From Morella rubra (taxonomy: Eukaryota > Streptophyta > Magnoliopsida > Fagales > Myricaceae), in the NCBI GenBank assembly GCA_003952965.2, contig CM025849.1, forward strand, positions 22,190,131 through 22,254,130: a stretch of DNA of 64,000 nucleotides. The letters are read 5' to 3'. The position numbers were made by a program, and so were the translations under genes. The notes under the pieces were generated by a model. The model had not been told where the DNA came from. It did not search any database and was given only the letters and a program-made list of their open reading frames with translations. Of this stretch, positions 34,480-45,419 are shown piece by piece. Position 1 is the stretch's first letter; every line of letters begins with the position of its first letter.

Positions 34480-36537
34480 AACAGAAATGAGGTAGCCAGC
34501 GCATCTCCATTTCCAGCCTCCATAGCTATTTGAAATGGAATAGACCCTTCAGGTCAGGGATGGTAACGTTTTCGTTCTTTTCATGCATTAACATCCGAGT
34601 ATCAGCTCCCACTAAAGCAGAAGCGCGAGCCATAGCTGTCATGCCACTACTGTCTTTTATTTCTAAATCCTCCTTCGACATTAGCGCCACCAGCTTCTCC
34701 ACAATGTGGACATGTCCTTTGGTGACAGCCATGTGAAGAGGAGTTTCATCAAGGTCATTAATTTTGGCATTCAGTGCAGTCATATTGTCACGGATAAGGT
34801 ACCTATGCAGAGCATCCCAATTACCTTCATTAATCGAACGAATGAATCCTCTGCTTCCGCCTAGTAGAGCAAGATCAAGAAACCAATGTCAAGCTAAGCG
34901 AACAGATCAGATAATTATTGTGTAAACAATTTATATATTGCTATATAGAAGATTTTTTTTTTTTTTCATCTTTTTCTGGGATTAATATAATTTGAAGTTG
35001 TTTTAGTTTTGGTTACCCATGCCTAATAATTTTGAGAAAATATACTTTAATTTCCCTAACTGCCACATATCTTAACGGTCAAATTTTAGCAGAGTGCAAA
35101 ATGTAAACTTATAGACAGTTTGGGTTGTAAATTCTTAAAGGCGTGGTAATTTTTCCTAAGAATATTGAGTCATCAATCCTTCTATACTATTATATGTTAG
35201 TCACCATATCAACCAATGATTACTAAAAACATGAAAATAAAGTCAATTCCAAATAGCATGTAACCCAAGAAAAAAAAAAAAGGAAAAGGGAAGTTTTATA
35301 AATTATGTACTAAAGGATTACAACTACTCTTACTAACTTAAACTCATACAAATAAAAATTAGTAAGTTGCAAATGAGGTCTTTTTCTTGTCAACAGGTTC
35401 ATCATCTTGCAGATTCCGACCTTTATTATACACAAATGTTTGAGCAAGTGCATATTAATGTCTAGAGAGAGAGAGAGAGAGAGAGAGTCCATACCGTATT
35501 TTTCCTCCAAAGTATCCCAAGCTGTTTTGGCTAAGGCAATCTGGCAAATCTCATCTCGTATATCTGGATCGCATGAATTTTCTATAACTTGTAAAGCCAT
35601 CAAGTTCTTCTTGGTCCAAGCAACTTCATCTTCTTGCTTAGGAGGTTTCATTGATGATTGGATTGTGTCCCAAATATCTTGAGCTATCAAATATGTTTTT
35701 ATCCGAATACTCCAATAATCATAATCATCTTCAGATGGATCTTTCTTAAGAACATCGCGAATAACTACACTCAAAACAGCCATTTTCTAAGCATTTGAAA
35801 AATATCAAGAGAGATTACAAAGAGGTAGGAAAAAAAGGAAGAGAGAGAGCGAACCTGACTTCCTTCTTTTAGGCACATCACAACTTTTTGCCAAATTATT
35901 CCAAGCATCTTTGGCTAAAGTGTCTTGCTTGATCGTATAAAATAAAGGCCGAGAGAAAGAAGCGAACTGACACATTTTGGCACATCAAAACTTTTTTCTT
36001 ATTCTTGAGTCTGAAAGTTCATCATTCTGGATCTTGTTGGGAAGGTTGTTGGAGAACTGTGTCCCATAGATCATGAGCCATCAAATAGGCTTTTACTTGA
36101 GCACTCCAATGCTCATAATTATCACAACGAAGATCTTCATGAACAACTGCACTCAAAACTTTTTTTGAGTATATGAATGGTCAATTGGAGACAAGGGATA
36201 GAAAAAAAGACCCTGAGTTGGTATTTTTAGGCATATTGTTGTATATTTCTGCCAATATAGACCAAGCAGTTTTAGCTGAACTAATCTTCCTAATCTTGTA
36301 AAAGGATTCAGGTCCACATGAATTCTGGATCACATGTAGAGCCATGAAATTCTTTTTACTCCGAGCCTTCCTATTAGCTTCATCATCTTTTTCCTTAGAA
36401 GATTCAGTCGCAACTTCAATAACATCCCAAAGATCCTGAGCCATCAAATAGGTCTTCACCTGAACACTCCAACTTATGTAATTGTCTTTATCAAGAACTT
36501 CAAGAGCAGTCTTGCACAAGGTAGCCTTTGCTTCCAT
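34480..36537 (-). pseudogene. Copy A of the Gag-module/ankyrin fusion gene, broken
   Basis: Reading on the minus strand: module 1 (36537 to about 36213), remnants of module 2 (about 36145-35858), module 3 (35782-35495) and an ankyrin exon (34860 to about 34480). Each module resembles the Copia Gag N-terminus (DUF4219/UBN2 type): NYxxW, then AQDLWDVIE, then a KKNxMALxVIxNSC segment. The ankyrin exon joins module 3 in phase (TAC G|GC GGA) and gives GFIRSINEGNWDALHRYL, then DLDETPLHMAVTKGHVHIVE, a clear ankyrin repeat. Damage: an extra G at the module 1 donor, module 2 scrambled by several small indels at 35945-36055, the module 3 acceptor AG changed to AA, and two frameshifts near 34545 and 34500. 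Module 1 is identical in protein sequence to copy C, so the duplication is recent or conversion has occurred. The rest of the ankyrin/PGG gene is not found downstream; R1 and the MULE follow. Confidence 0.8.
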
Positions 36538-36592
36538 GTTTAATCTATTAGTATGTATAAATGGTGTTAGGAACATAATGGAAGACAATAAT

Positions 36593-36602
36593 TAATTTAT
36601 AA
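36593..36602 (-). promoter_or_regulatory. TATA-like box upstream of copy A module 1
   Basis: On the minus strand this reads TTATAAATTA, about 56-65 bp upstream of the ATG at 36537. The same site and spacing occur in copy C (56611-56620). Confidence 0.4.
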
Positions 36603-36846
36603 TAGTAGTAAATTCCAAAAACTAGATGTATATTATAAACTGACATTTAATCTTTTGGTGATACGAGATAGTTAAGACATAAGAACATCTTCCTAATTTT
36701 AAGACCCTAAGGGGATCGAGATCAGAAGTGTTTGTAAATAATAATTAATACATTGAAGGTCACAGTGGCTCAGTGTGTCAATCACATAGAAAGATATAAT
36801 ATGCAACATGATTGTGATTTAATTAATACATGTACTGTGTCTTTCT

Positions 36847-37905
36847 CACTACAAGAGGGATTTAGTGGCGAGACTTTTAACATTCCTTCTTCAGCCTTGA
36901 CGATGAGCACTTCAAATTCAGTGATGCAACGAAGATATTACCACCGGGAATAGCTTGCCTCTGGAGGAAATGATAAGACAGGATGCATTCAGTACGAGCC
37001 TAGCTAGTATTATATATAGCGAATTTATGGTTCTTGATGACGTTAATCAATCATGGAATAATACAGCAAGCAAGCAAGGAAAGAGTACTCGGCGAGGTGA
37101 CGTCCATACAAGCACATATGCTTTATCGGATTCTTTGCCAAACAATTAAAAGAGGGGTCTTTATAATTCATGCACTTCAGGTATTTGTCCACTGTCCTTT
37201 TCCGAGACGACTGAGTGGCCCAAGTTATCGAGAAAGCCTGCCTATGATCTCACCGTCTGTGCCAAATGAATTATTAAAATCAGTATCATGGGTTTCCATA
37301 TGGCATCAAAAAATTGGAGTACCCTCTCAAGATGTGTATAATTGCCCTCCTCCTCTTATTCTGCTTAGCAAATCTCCGGTCCTTTCACGGCATGACATTC
37401 CCCCAGCAGACAATCAATAGATCGTCATATATATTTTTTTCTTGAATTCAGACCGCTTCTCATTATTTTCTTTTCTTCTGTTAATTTCTCTTTATTTTCC
37501 CTAAATCTGCTAACGGCTTTTCTTCATTCTCCTTAGACTTGCAAAATGCCGAAGGCAGAAAATAAAACAAAAAAAGTATCCTTCCGAGACGGGAAAGCTT
37601 TTGTCCCAAAATCAACTAATCGTTTGAACCCTTTAGAACGGATAGGAATGATTATGTTCGAACGTCTTCCGACTGAAATATAAATCTGTTCGATAAGAAA
37701 ATTAACGTTCGAATCACTATAAAAAATTTATGTTCGATGTTTCGTATACCGTTCCAACGCTGTCAAATGGAATGTCTGTAACCATTCTTAATGCATTACA
37801 ACGGTTCACGTAATAAATGTTCGGACGGTTTCAGACGTAAAAGGAAAAAATGTGTGAACCATTTTGTAATGTTCTAACGGATATAGTTAATTTGTTCGAT
37901 ATATA
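36847..37905. mobile_element. CACTA-type fragment in copy A
   Basis: Begins CACTACAAGAGGGATTTAG at 36847, which fits a CACTA left terminus, and ends in a field of GTTCGA-type motifs (37660-37900). It matches 56865-58810 but lacks the interior LTR-like portion. No CACTTGTAGTG right end is present. A frame at about 37100-37420, conserved in all three copies and containing RRLSGPSYRESLP, is not recognised. Confidence 0.55.
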
Positions 37906-38340
37906 AACTGACATTTAATCTTATAAGAGATAGTTAAGACATAAAACATGTAAATAACCCTAAAGAATCGAGAGAAGCGTATGTAAATAACAATTAATAC
38001 ATTGAAGGCACAGTGGCTGTGTGTCAATCGCATTCTGATTCATCACTACAAGAGGGCTTTAGTGGCTAGACTTTTAACAAGGACCAAATTTTTTAGGGTT
38101 TTATTAAAATCGTTGGATGTGGCTTGAGAAACTTGTTTAATCTCTTGAACACTTTAATCAAACAAGCCTAATAAATTACAACTCAATTAAGACATATTTT
38201 GACAAGGAATTTTACCAATAACAATAAGACACTAACAATATTTCTTCGTTTAAAGACACTGAAATTAGTGGTCAATTTTCACCGCACATAGATCATGCAA
38301 AGGAAAGAGTGATGCAAATTAAAACGAACATATTACCACC
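37906..38340. repeat. Junction of a second duplicate (copy B), shortened by many small deletions
   Basis: From 'taaactgacatttaatctt' it restarts the sequence seen at 36640 and 56655, but with numerous short deletions, for example across the segment corresponding to 36690-36840. Further on the match becomes clean. This is the same eroded-junction pattern as at 25115-25510. Confidence 0.75.
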
Positions 38341-41205
38341 GGGAATAGCTCCTTAGCGGTTACCAGCCGCAGACGAGCTTGCCTCTGGAGGAAATGATAA
38401 GACAGGATGCATTCAGTACCGAGCCTAGCTAGTATTATATATAACGAATTTATGGTTCTTGAAGACCTTTATCAAGCAAGGAATAATACAGCAAGCAAGA
38501 AAGGGAAGAGTACTCGGCGAGGTGACGTCCATTTACAAGCATGGAATTTATGGTTTTTTTTTTATCCCTTTTTATATGCTTTTACCGGATTCTTTGCAAA
38601 ACATTTAAAAGAGGGGTCTTTATAACACATGCACTTCAGGTATTTGTCCACTGTCCTTTTCCAAGACGACTGAGTGGCCCAAGTTATCGAGAAAGCCTGC
38701 CTATGATCTCACCGTCTGTGCCAAATGAATTATTAAAATCAATATCATGGGTTTACATATGGCATCAAAAAATTGGAGTACCCTTTCAAGATGTGTATAA
38801 TTGCCCTCCTCTTATTTTGCCCTTTAGCCACAAATTTATCAGCAACCAAATTAATTTCGTAGCTAAAACTATGCTTTTCGCAATATAAATATTGTTTCAC
38901 CGCTAAAAGACAGCTTTAGCAATGACTTTATCAGCAACTACTCAATTTTGTCTCTAAAAATACTTCTTTTGTGACAAAAATATTATTCGTTGCTAAAAAC
39001 GTAAAACAAATAGTTTTTAGCGACGAAATTGTACATTTGTCGCCAAAAGTGTTATCGCGACAAACCCAATTGCGTCGCTAAAGACTTAAAACAATTGTTT
39101 TTAGCGACAAAATTCTATATTGGTTGCAAAAATGTTATCTCAACGAAACCAACTTTGTTGCTAAAAATAGGTCTTTTGCAATGAAAATATTATTTTTTTC
39201 GCTAAAGACTTTAAAAACATGTTTTTAGTTATGAATGTAGACTTTTATCACTAAGATATGTTTTTAAGGGACAAAAATATTTGTCATCAACTAAAAGAGT
39301 ATTGTAAATTGGCTTGTTCCGAAAAGGGTTGTAGTTTTGGTTTTGGTTTTAGTTTAGTATTGGGTTTAAATTTCAAATTTCAAATTTCAAATTCCCAATT
39401 TTAGGATTTAAATTTTGTTTTGCTGTCAAAATTATGATTGTATTGTTTGAAAACATGTTTTTAGTTATGAATGTATTGTTTTGTTGTCAATCATTATCAA
39501 AATTATTACAAGAAAAAATAAAAATTTGTTGAAATCTACTAAAATAAGGATCAAAATTAATTTACAACAGCAAATAACAACAAAATTATTGATATTATTT
39601 GAAATTTTTAATCAATTTTTTTAATTATATTTTAATTATTTTTGTAAAATTTTATTTGTTTTATAAATTTTGTACGATTTTTATCTTGGTCTTTTAATTT
39701 TTATGAATAGTTTTTATTTGTTTCATACTTTATCTATTTTTATAATTTTTTATAATGTGAAACTATTTTCTTCTTCTTTTTTTAATTATATATTTTTCTC
39801 TCCTTTTAAAATTATTTTTTGGATATCATAATAACTATAAATTAAAAGATACTATAAAAAGGTATTTTCGTTGGTTTGTGGAGTAATTGATGTTTCTTAC
39901 TCATACGCTATTACCTATGTACCCCTAACTAGATGGTTATTTTTTAAAATAGACAAGGACATGATTGTCTTTCAATCTCTGTTGCCCTAACACACGTTTC
40001 AACCATTCATTTAAACCCAAACCCTAACTTATCTTCTTCTTACTGCCGCCTCCCCTCTCTTCTCTCATCTTCAGTCTCTGTTGCCCTCTCTCTCTCTCTC
40101 TCTCTCTCTCTATAACGAAGACACTTTGTTCGTCTCTCTCGGCTCCTCTCTCTTTCTCTTTCAATCGGATAGAGACATATGTTGTGGAAGGAGACTTGAG
40201 CAGCACCACTGCCACTCACAAGGGGACAACATTCTAACGGTGTAGAAGCTCAGATCTATCGCTTCTGGTGGCCTGTCAACGTTCATTTGCCCCACCATCG
40301 TGACCTTGACCCTCCGATCTACCACCTGATCTCTCTACTTCAGTGACTCATCCAAACCGTTTGGGAGAAGCCTAGATCTACCCTCCAGGTACTTTGTGCT
40401 CGTTTGTGGGCTTTTAGCGCTCGTTGGAAGGAATGAAGCGCACTGTTGTCAGCTGTGGTGTGGGTTGATTTGGTGGTTGGAAGATAAATTTTGGCTTACT
40501 GTCGTGGTTGTGATTTGGTGGTTGGAGGATACATTTTGGCTTGCTGTCGTTGGTTGTATTTTTATTGTCAACAATTTTTTTTTGTAGGTCTTTATGTATA
40601 CGATCTTTTTGTTCATATCAATAAAAATGTGGATTCACCATATTGGTTGTTCACCGTGTTGCTTGAGCATATTTTTTTGAGATCCATCTTCCTATGAGAA
40701 TTTTTGGGTATCAAAACAGGGTCACTTGACATGAAAAAAAAAATCGATCAAAGATAAAACAAAAAATAACAATCAAGGGAGCTAAAAATGGATGTAAATG
40801 TATTGCGACTAAAACGGCACTAGGGAGAGAGGCATAAGGGCGACAAGTGAGGACATTCTTGGGAAGCCGCTAATTTCAGAATGAATAGCTATGAAAATAA
40901 TTTCAGAATGAATAGCTACGAAAATGGCACTATAGCTAATTTCGAAATGAATAGCGACGAAAATGGCATCAGGGAGAGAGGCTAAGGGCAACAGGTGAGA
41001 TTGTTCTCTAGCGACTTCATTTGAAATTGCTAACTCTGGAATGAATTGCGACGAGAGAGAAAATGTTGCTGGATATGTGTAGTGATGCGCTATTGCTGAC
41101 AGAGCTTCGACGATTGTTTTTTAGTAGCTGGTTTGTTGTTGCGGCGATTTTTCTCCTTTTACCGACAATTGACACTTGCTGCTTTAGAGCGAAATTCTTG
41201 TAGTG
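38044..41205. mobile_element. CACTA-type element in copy B, with subterminal TTTAGCGAC repeats
   Basis: The left end reads CACTACAAGAG at 38044; the right end reads CTTGTAGTG at 41197-41205, its inverted counterpart. Between 38860 and 39260, and again at 40800-41200, there are many 'ttagcgacgaaatt / gtcgctaaa' units in both orientations, which are typical CACTA subterminal repeats. The flanking trinucleotides (cat and acg) do not match, so the two ends may come from different insertions. No transposase is recognised; the interior has AT-rich sequence, a CT microsatellite near 40085-40111 and an unremarkable 40250-40700 part. Confidence 0.65.
40455..40970. repeat. Small tandem repeats inside the CACTA element
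   Basis: A unit of about 44 bp containing 'gatttggtggttgga' occurs twice at 40465-40555. A unit containing 'aatttcagaatgaatagct' occurs three times at 40870-40965. Both are noncoding. Confidence 0.7.
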
Positions 41206-41606
41206 ACGGCACATTCCTCTAGCAGACAATCAATAAATCGTCATATTTTTTCTTTCTTGAATTCAGACAGCTTCTCATTATTTTCTCTTCTTCTATTAAT
41301 TTCTCTATATTTTCCTTAAATCTGCTAACGGCTTTTCTTCGTTCTCCTTAAAATTGCAAAACGCCGAAGGCAGAAAATAAAATAGAAAACAATACCCTTC
41401 CAAGATGGGAAAGCTTCTATCCCAAAATAACTAATCGTTTGAACCCTTTAGAACGGACAGTGAATGATTATGTTCGAACGTCTTTCGACAGAAATATAAA
41501 TCCGTTTTATAAGGAAAATTAACATTCGAACCACTATAAAAAATTTATGTTCTATGTTTTGTCTATTGTTCCAACGCTGTCAAATGGAACGTTCATAACC
41601 ATTCTT
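41206..41606. repeat. Copy B continuation matching 37400-37790 and 58310-58690
   Basis: Resumes at 'cattcctctagcagacaatc', with the same order of words through 'gctaacggcttttcttc' and the GTTCGAAC-type motifs. It is more diverged than copies A and C are from each other. Confidence 0.8.
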
Positions 41607-42115
41607 TGTTAGAGTGCAAGATCGCAGCAGAAAAGATCGTTGAATCAAAGCAGCCCAAGTTTTGCCTCCTTCAGATCCACACACAGTTTTTGAGAGAGTT
41701 TAGAGAGCGATATTCTAGAGAGTCTCACGTGAAAATGAATTCTCTTAACCTTTCTCAAATGAACTTTTGAGCTATTTATAATGATTGGCTCAGAACTCAA
41801 CTGTGTTTATGTGTGAGATCTTTAGGGATCTCAAACCTCGGCCGTAGGATCATCATGAAAAAATCTTTTTCATTAAACCCCATTATTTTCTGTAATCCGA
41901 ATTTATGGGTTTCTACAAATTGTGATCATGTTCATTAACATATCACAATGACCTCGAGATAATGAGATTGTTTTTAGTGAAATCTCTTTTGCTAACAATT
42001 ATATGCTTATTTATCCTTTCACCATACTATATTCCACACGAGCTAATAGGACCGAAATGATATTACCGATTAAGTCCCTAACTCATATAATTCTTAATTC
42101 TCAATCTGTACCCAG
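41607..42115. mobile_element. LTR-like insertion in copy B
   Basis: Interrupts copy B at 41606 with TGTTAGAGTGCAAGATC, an LTR-like start. Its 41815-42110 part matches 21378-21690. R1 sequence follows from about 42118, so the rest of the element or the host junction is missing. Probably a Copia LTR remnant. Confidence 0.5.
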
Positions 42116-42117
42116 TT

Positions 42118-42900
42118 GAGATAACTTATATATTTAGGATAGCTTTTGTGCTGCTCATTTTAAAGTGAGTCATATATCAATTTTTATATTGCGCTATGAT
42201 GTTAACTAAAATCTTCCAAGCCATATATATTTTCAAGCCACATTGAACAACTCAACATTAATATTCTGCATCAAACATAACTCTAAAGTTATGATAATCA
42301 CTTTCTAATTATCAAACTTAAAACCTATAATACATATCTCTATTTTAAACTTCTGCAGCATAATAACTTAATCTAAACAATTTTTAAGCTTCCAATTCAT
42401 TATCTAATCAATCTAACTGAACATAAACTTAAAAAAGAAATTTTTATAATTCTATAAAACTTACTGAAATTTTCTGAGCTTAAACCTTTTTTTTTCTCCC
42501 CTTCTTTGCTTTCTTTCCTCTCTCTCCTCTGTTTTCTCTCTGTTCTCGTTTCTTCTTCTCTGTCATGTGCAAATGTGTGCTCGAGTGTGTGTGTTTGTTT
42601 TACAATTTTTTTTTTCTAAATTTTTAACTTGCCACATGCGTGAAGTTAATTGCTGCAAGTGTTGAGGTGTGCTGGGAGAGTGGGACGCGTCCCGTCTCCC
42701 ACCACCTCAACTGAAATCGTTTCAATTTTCCTTTGTTTTTATTTTGTTTTTCTCTCTTTTATAAGTTACGAAAATACGAATACTCATAACAAAAATTCCA
42801 AAACTACCCCTAAGTTCTTTATTTACCATATCATCGCCATACCTTATCTTTAACTGCCAAATAAATTATTAAATAATAATATAAAAGATATTTAATGCAT
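42118..42900. repeat. R1 segment, copy B
   Basis: Matches 24555-25110 plus 34184-34440 as one uninterrupted unit, so it shows the pre-insertion state of the R1 segment. It lacks both the MULE present in copy A and the Pack-MULE present in copy C. Confidence 0.85.
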
Positions 42901-42904
42901 AGTA

Positions 42905-43139
42905 CTGGTCTAACTCCACAGTGCTAAGGGCACCCCTAATGAGTCCTCCCATGATGGATACACTCCGGATGGTTGGTCTAATTCCAAAGTGCTAAGGGCA
43001 CCCCTAATGTCTACCCCCGTGATGGAAACACTCTGGGCGGCTAGTCTAACTCCACAATACTAAGGACACCCTTAATGAATACCCCTATGACGGATACACT
43101 TCGGGCAGCTGGTCTAACTCCATAGTGCTAAGGGCACCC
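42905..43139. repeat. Tandem array of a 68-bp unit, about 3.4 copies
   Basis: Each unit starts 'tggtctaactccacagtgct' or a variant, followed by 'aagggcaccc' and a 'gatggatacact'-like block. Copies differ by several substitutions. The array sits at the boundary between R1 and the F-box pseudogene and is not coding. Confidence 0.88.
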
Positions 43140-43289
43140 CCACACTAGACACCAGATGAAAACTGAAAGAGGGCTGTAACAAAAGCAAACAAAACGGGCA
43201 CCTGGTATACCATATAAAGACAATTTTATTCATTGCCATAAAAAGGAAGTAAAAGGCAATACGATGATAGAATTTGAAAATCAAAAGGG

Positions 43290-43990
43290 AAGCCCATAGT
43301 GGCCGGTCAGCATAAACACAAATACGCCATCTCCCGATTGGCCCTACAATGCATGCAGAGTTGGTCGTCATAGTAATCCATTGCCCATTTAGGAAGCAAT
43401 CCCACCACAATGTCTTCAGGGGTAAGGGGATCACATGTACCTTCCCACGCAAGCCATTCCTACACCTCCATCTTCGACTCGTCATTCCACTCATGACCAC
43501 ACTACCAGATCATTATCTCCCTCAACTACATTATATCGGCGGTCTCCTTCAGAGACCTCAAAAGGTCAAGAACCCACCAGACATCGACAGACTACAAGTA
43601 AGTACTGGACAATAACTCTAGGATGCAAAACAGATATGTAGCCCTAAGATTTCCTATCCCCACAACCACTTCCACCAACTCAAGACCTTTGAAATAATTC
43701 CACCCAGTGAATGTCGTACAAATGCCTCTCAAGAAAAGGACGTCAGGGTTGCAGTGAGTAAAGAGGAGATCCATAAGCCTAGCCACCTCGAGAGGGCTCT
43801 CTACAAGGTTTGGAAGATCTTCCACGTAACAAGACCGGTAAATGGCCTTGCAGTTCAAAACCTGGCGCTGAACTTTGCAAGTCCCTCGGATGTTCAGAAG
43901 AGTGAACACCGAATCCTTGCTTGCCTTGAGGACTATGTCCAACAAGAGGTCACACCAAAGAGCAGTCAAATAATCCGCCACTAAAGAGCA
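43290..43990 (-). pseudogene. F-box protein (At2g35280-like) fragment
   Basis: The minus frame at 43981-43592 gives LLLDIVLKASKDSVFTLLNI, then CKAIYRSCYVEDLPNL and a segment NPDVLFLRGICTTFTGWNY followed by GLELVEVVVGIGNLRATYLF. This fits a family of plant F-box proteins with a Sel1-like C-terminal part, from within the F-box to the repeat. A stop separates it from the C-terminal piece at 43500-43300 (RRWRCRNGLRGKVHVIPLP), which then changes frame. F-box proteins recruit substrates to SCF ubiquitin ligases; this copy is broken. Its 5' end near 43990 is unclear. Confidence 0.6.
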
Positions 43991-45419
43991 AGAAAAGAAA
44001 GAAGGGTTGGTGCAACAAACCCATACACAATGAAATGAAAAGAGGAAAAAAACTTGTTGGGCTTAGGAGAAAATAAGAAATACAACAGATAAAAAGAGGC
44101 AGTTGGAACACCCATCCAAAAATATCTAGCCCTGGACGTTTCATGAATTGGTCCAGATGCTTCAACATTAATGAAAAGTTAATCCCTACCTCTTCAAACA
44201 ATGTGCTAATTCTGCCTTTGGCGCCTCCAAACAGTGAGCTAAAGCATTGCCTATAGTTCAAGGTCATTAACGCCGATGTTTGTTGACGAGACATGCATAG
44301 ATAACATGGCATATCGGTATTACCTCATAAAACAATGAACGTGGCACATCCACCTTGCGTCATCAAAACAGTAAGCAATGTGACATAGACGAACTTAAGA
44401 AGCCATGTCGTTCGTAAACGCAAGGCAAAACGACACAAATGTGTAACCACCACCCGTTGCCATACTGGTCGCCTAGGGCCCCCGCAATGGAGGTTAATTG
44501 GTCGGGATGAAACCACTGTCCGACCAAAGGAGAGCCATTACCAAGACATCACGACCACAAGACCAGCCCCCCGACCACGGAATTGTGATCACAACGTCAT
44601 AAGACTTGTGTCCCCATGTATAACATATGAAGATTGGAATGACCCACAGTCGGGGGAGGGGGAGGAGGTCTCACTTGGCTCAAAAATAATACAGGACCCA
44701 TCAACAACGAATAAGCTCTTAAACGAAGCAAGTTTTAGTTCATGCAACACCCCAGAAACTTCGAAGTCTATACATAAACCAGCAGACAAGCCCAGTGTTT
44801 GAAGACAACCAAAGTGGATTCGAGCACATGGTTGTGACCAAGTGCCTGAACTCCAAATCAATTCTATCGAGCTCACAACTTGGAATAACAAGGGCCATAT
44901 GAACATGACTATCAACTACTTGCAACACGCATAAAGAAACCAATAGACGAATTAATTCAAGAACTACTAACCAGACACATGCATACCAACAAACCACAAT
45001 AGTCATAAAAGTGTACCCTTGCCTTACAGAGCACAACGCCCCCAAAATAAAGGGTACAAACCACCGGTTAATAACCAAATGTTTGAAAATGCCAGTCTAA
45101 ACACATGTGCACCAAAACAAAGAAAATTACTACGACCAAATCCAACTCCTAATTAGTAGACACTCCTGCTACCTCGCCCGGCACCTCTATTGGCTCCCCC
45201 CACCACTATTGGACTTGCTCTTGCCGCTTACTCAGGCTCAGGCAAGACATTGCTCTTCGGATCCGACGAATCAGCTTGTTCATGGGCATCAAAAGCGGAT
45301 CTGTAACTACTGGATCAGCCAATGAAATCTCGAGCATAGAAGAAGGCGAACTTGCGGGAAGGGCCGACACGACTAATCAACTACTTGACTCCTCTTCCCT
45401 TGTAAATTCTGGAGGCACC
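43991..45419. other. No recognisable gene
   Basis: Only short unconvincing frames. Composition is less AT-rich than the neighbours, as expected if this is decayed retroelement or gene sequence. The part near 45150-45400 may still belong to the minus-strand Gypsy-type ORF. Confidence 0.35.

Noticed and set aside
42905-43139. CRISPR-like array
   Set aside because: The units are contiguous 68-bp repeats without unique spacers, in a plant genome.
44589-45078. Hydrophobic frames resembling a membrane protein
   Set aside because: No family resemblance, several overlapping frames of similar length, and no supporting splice or promoter signals.
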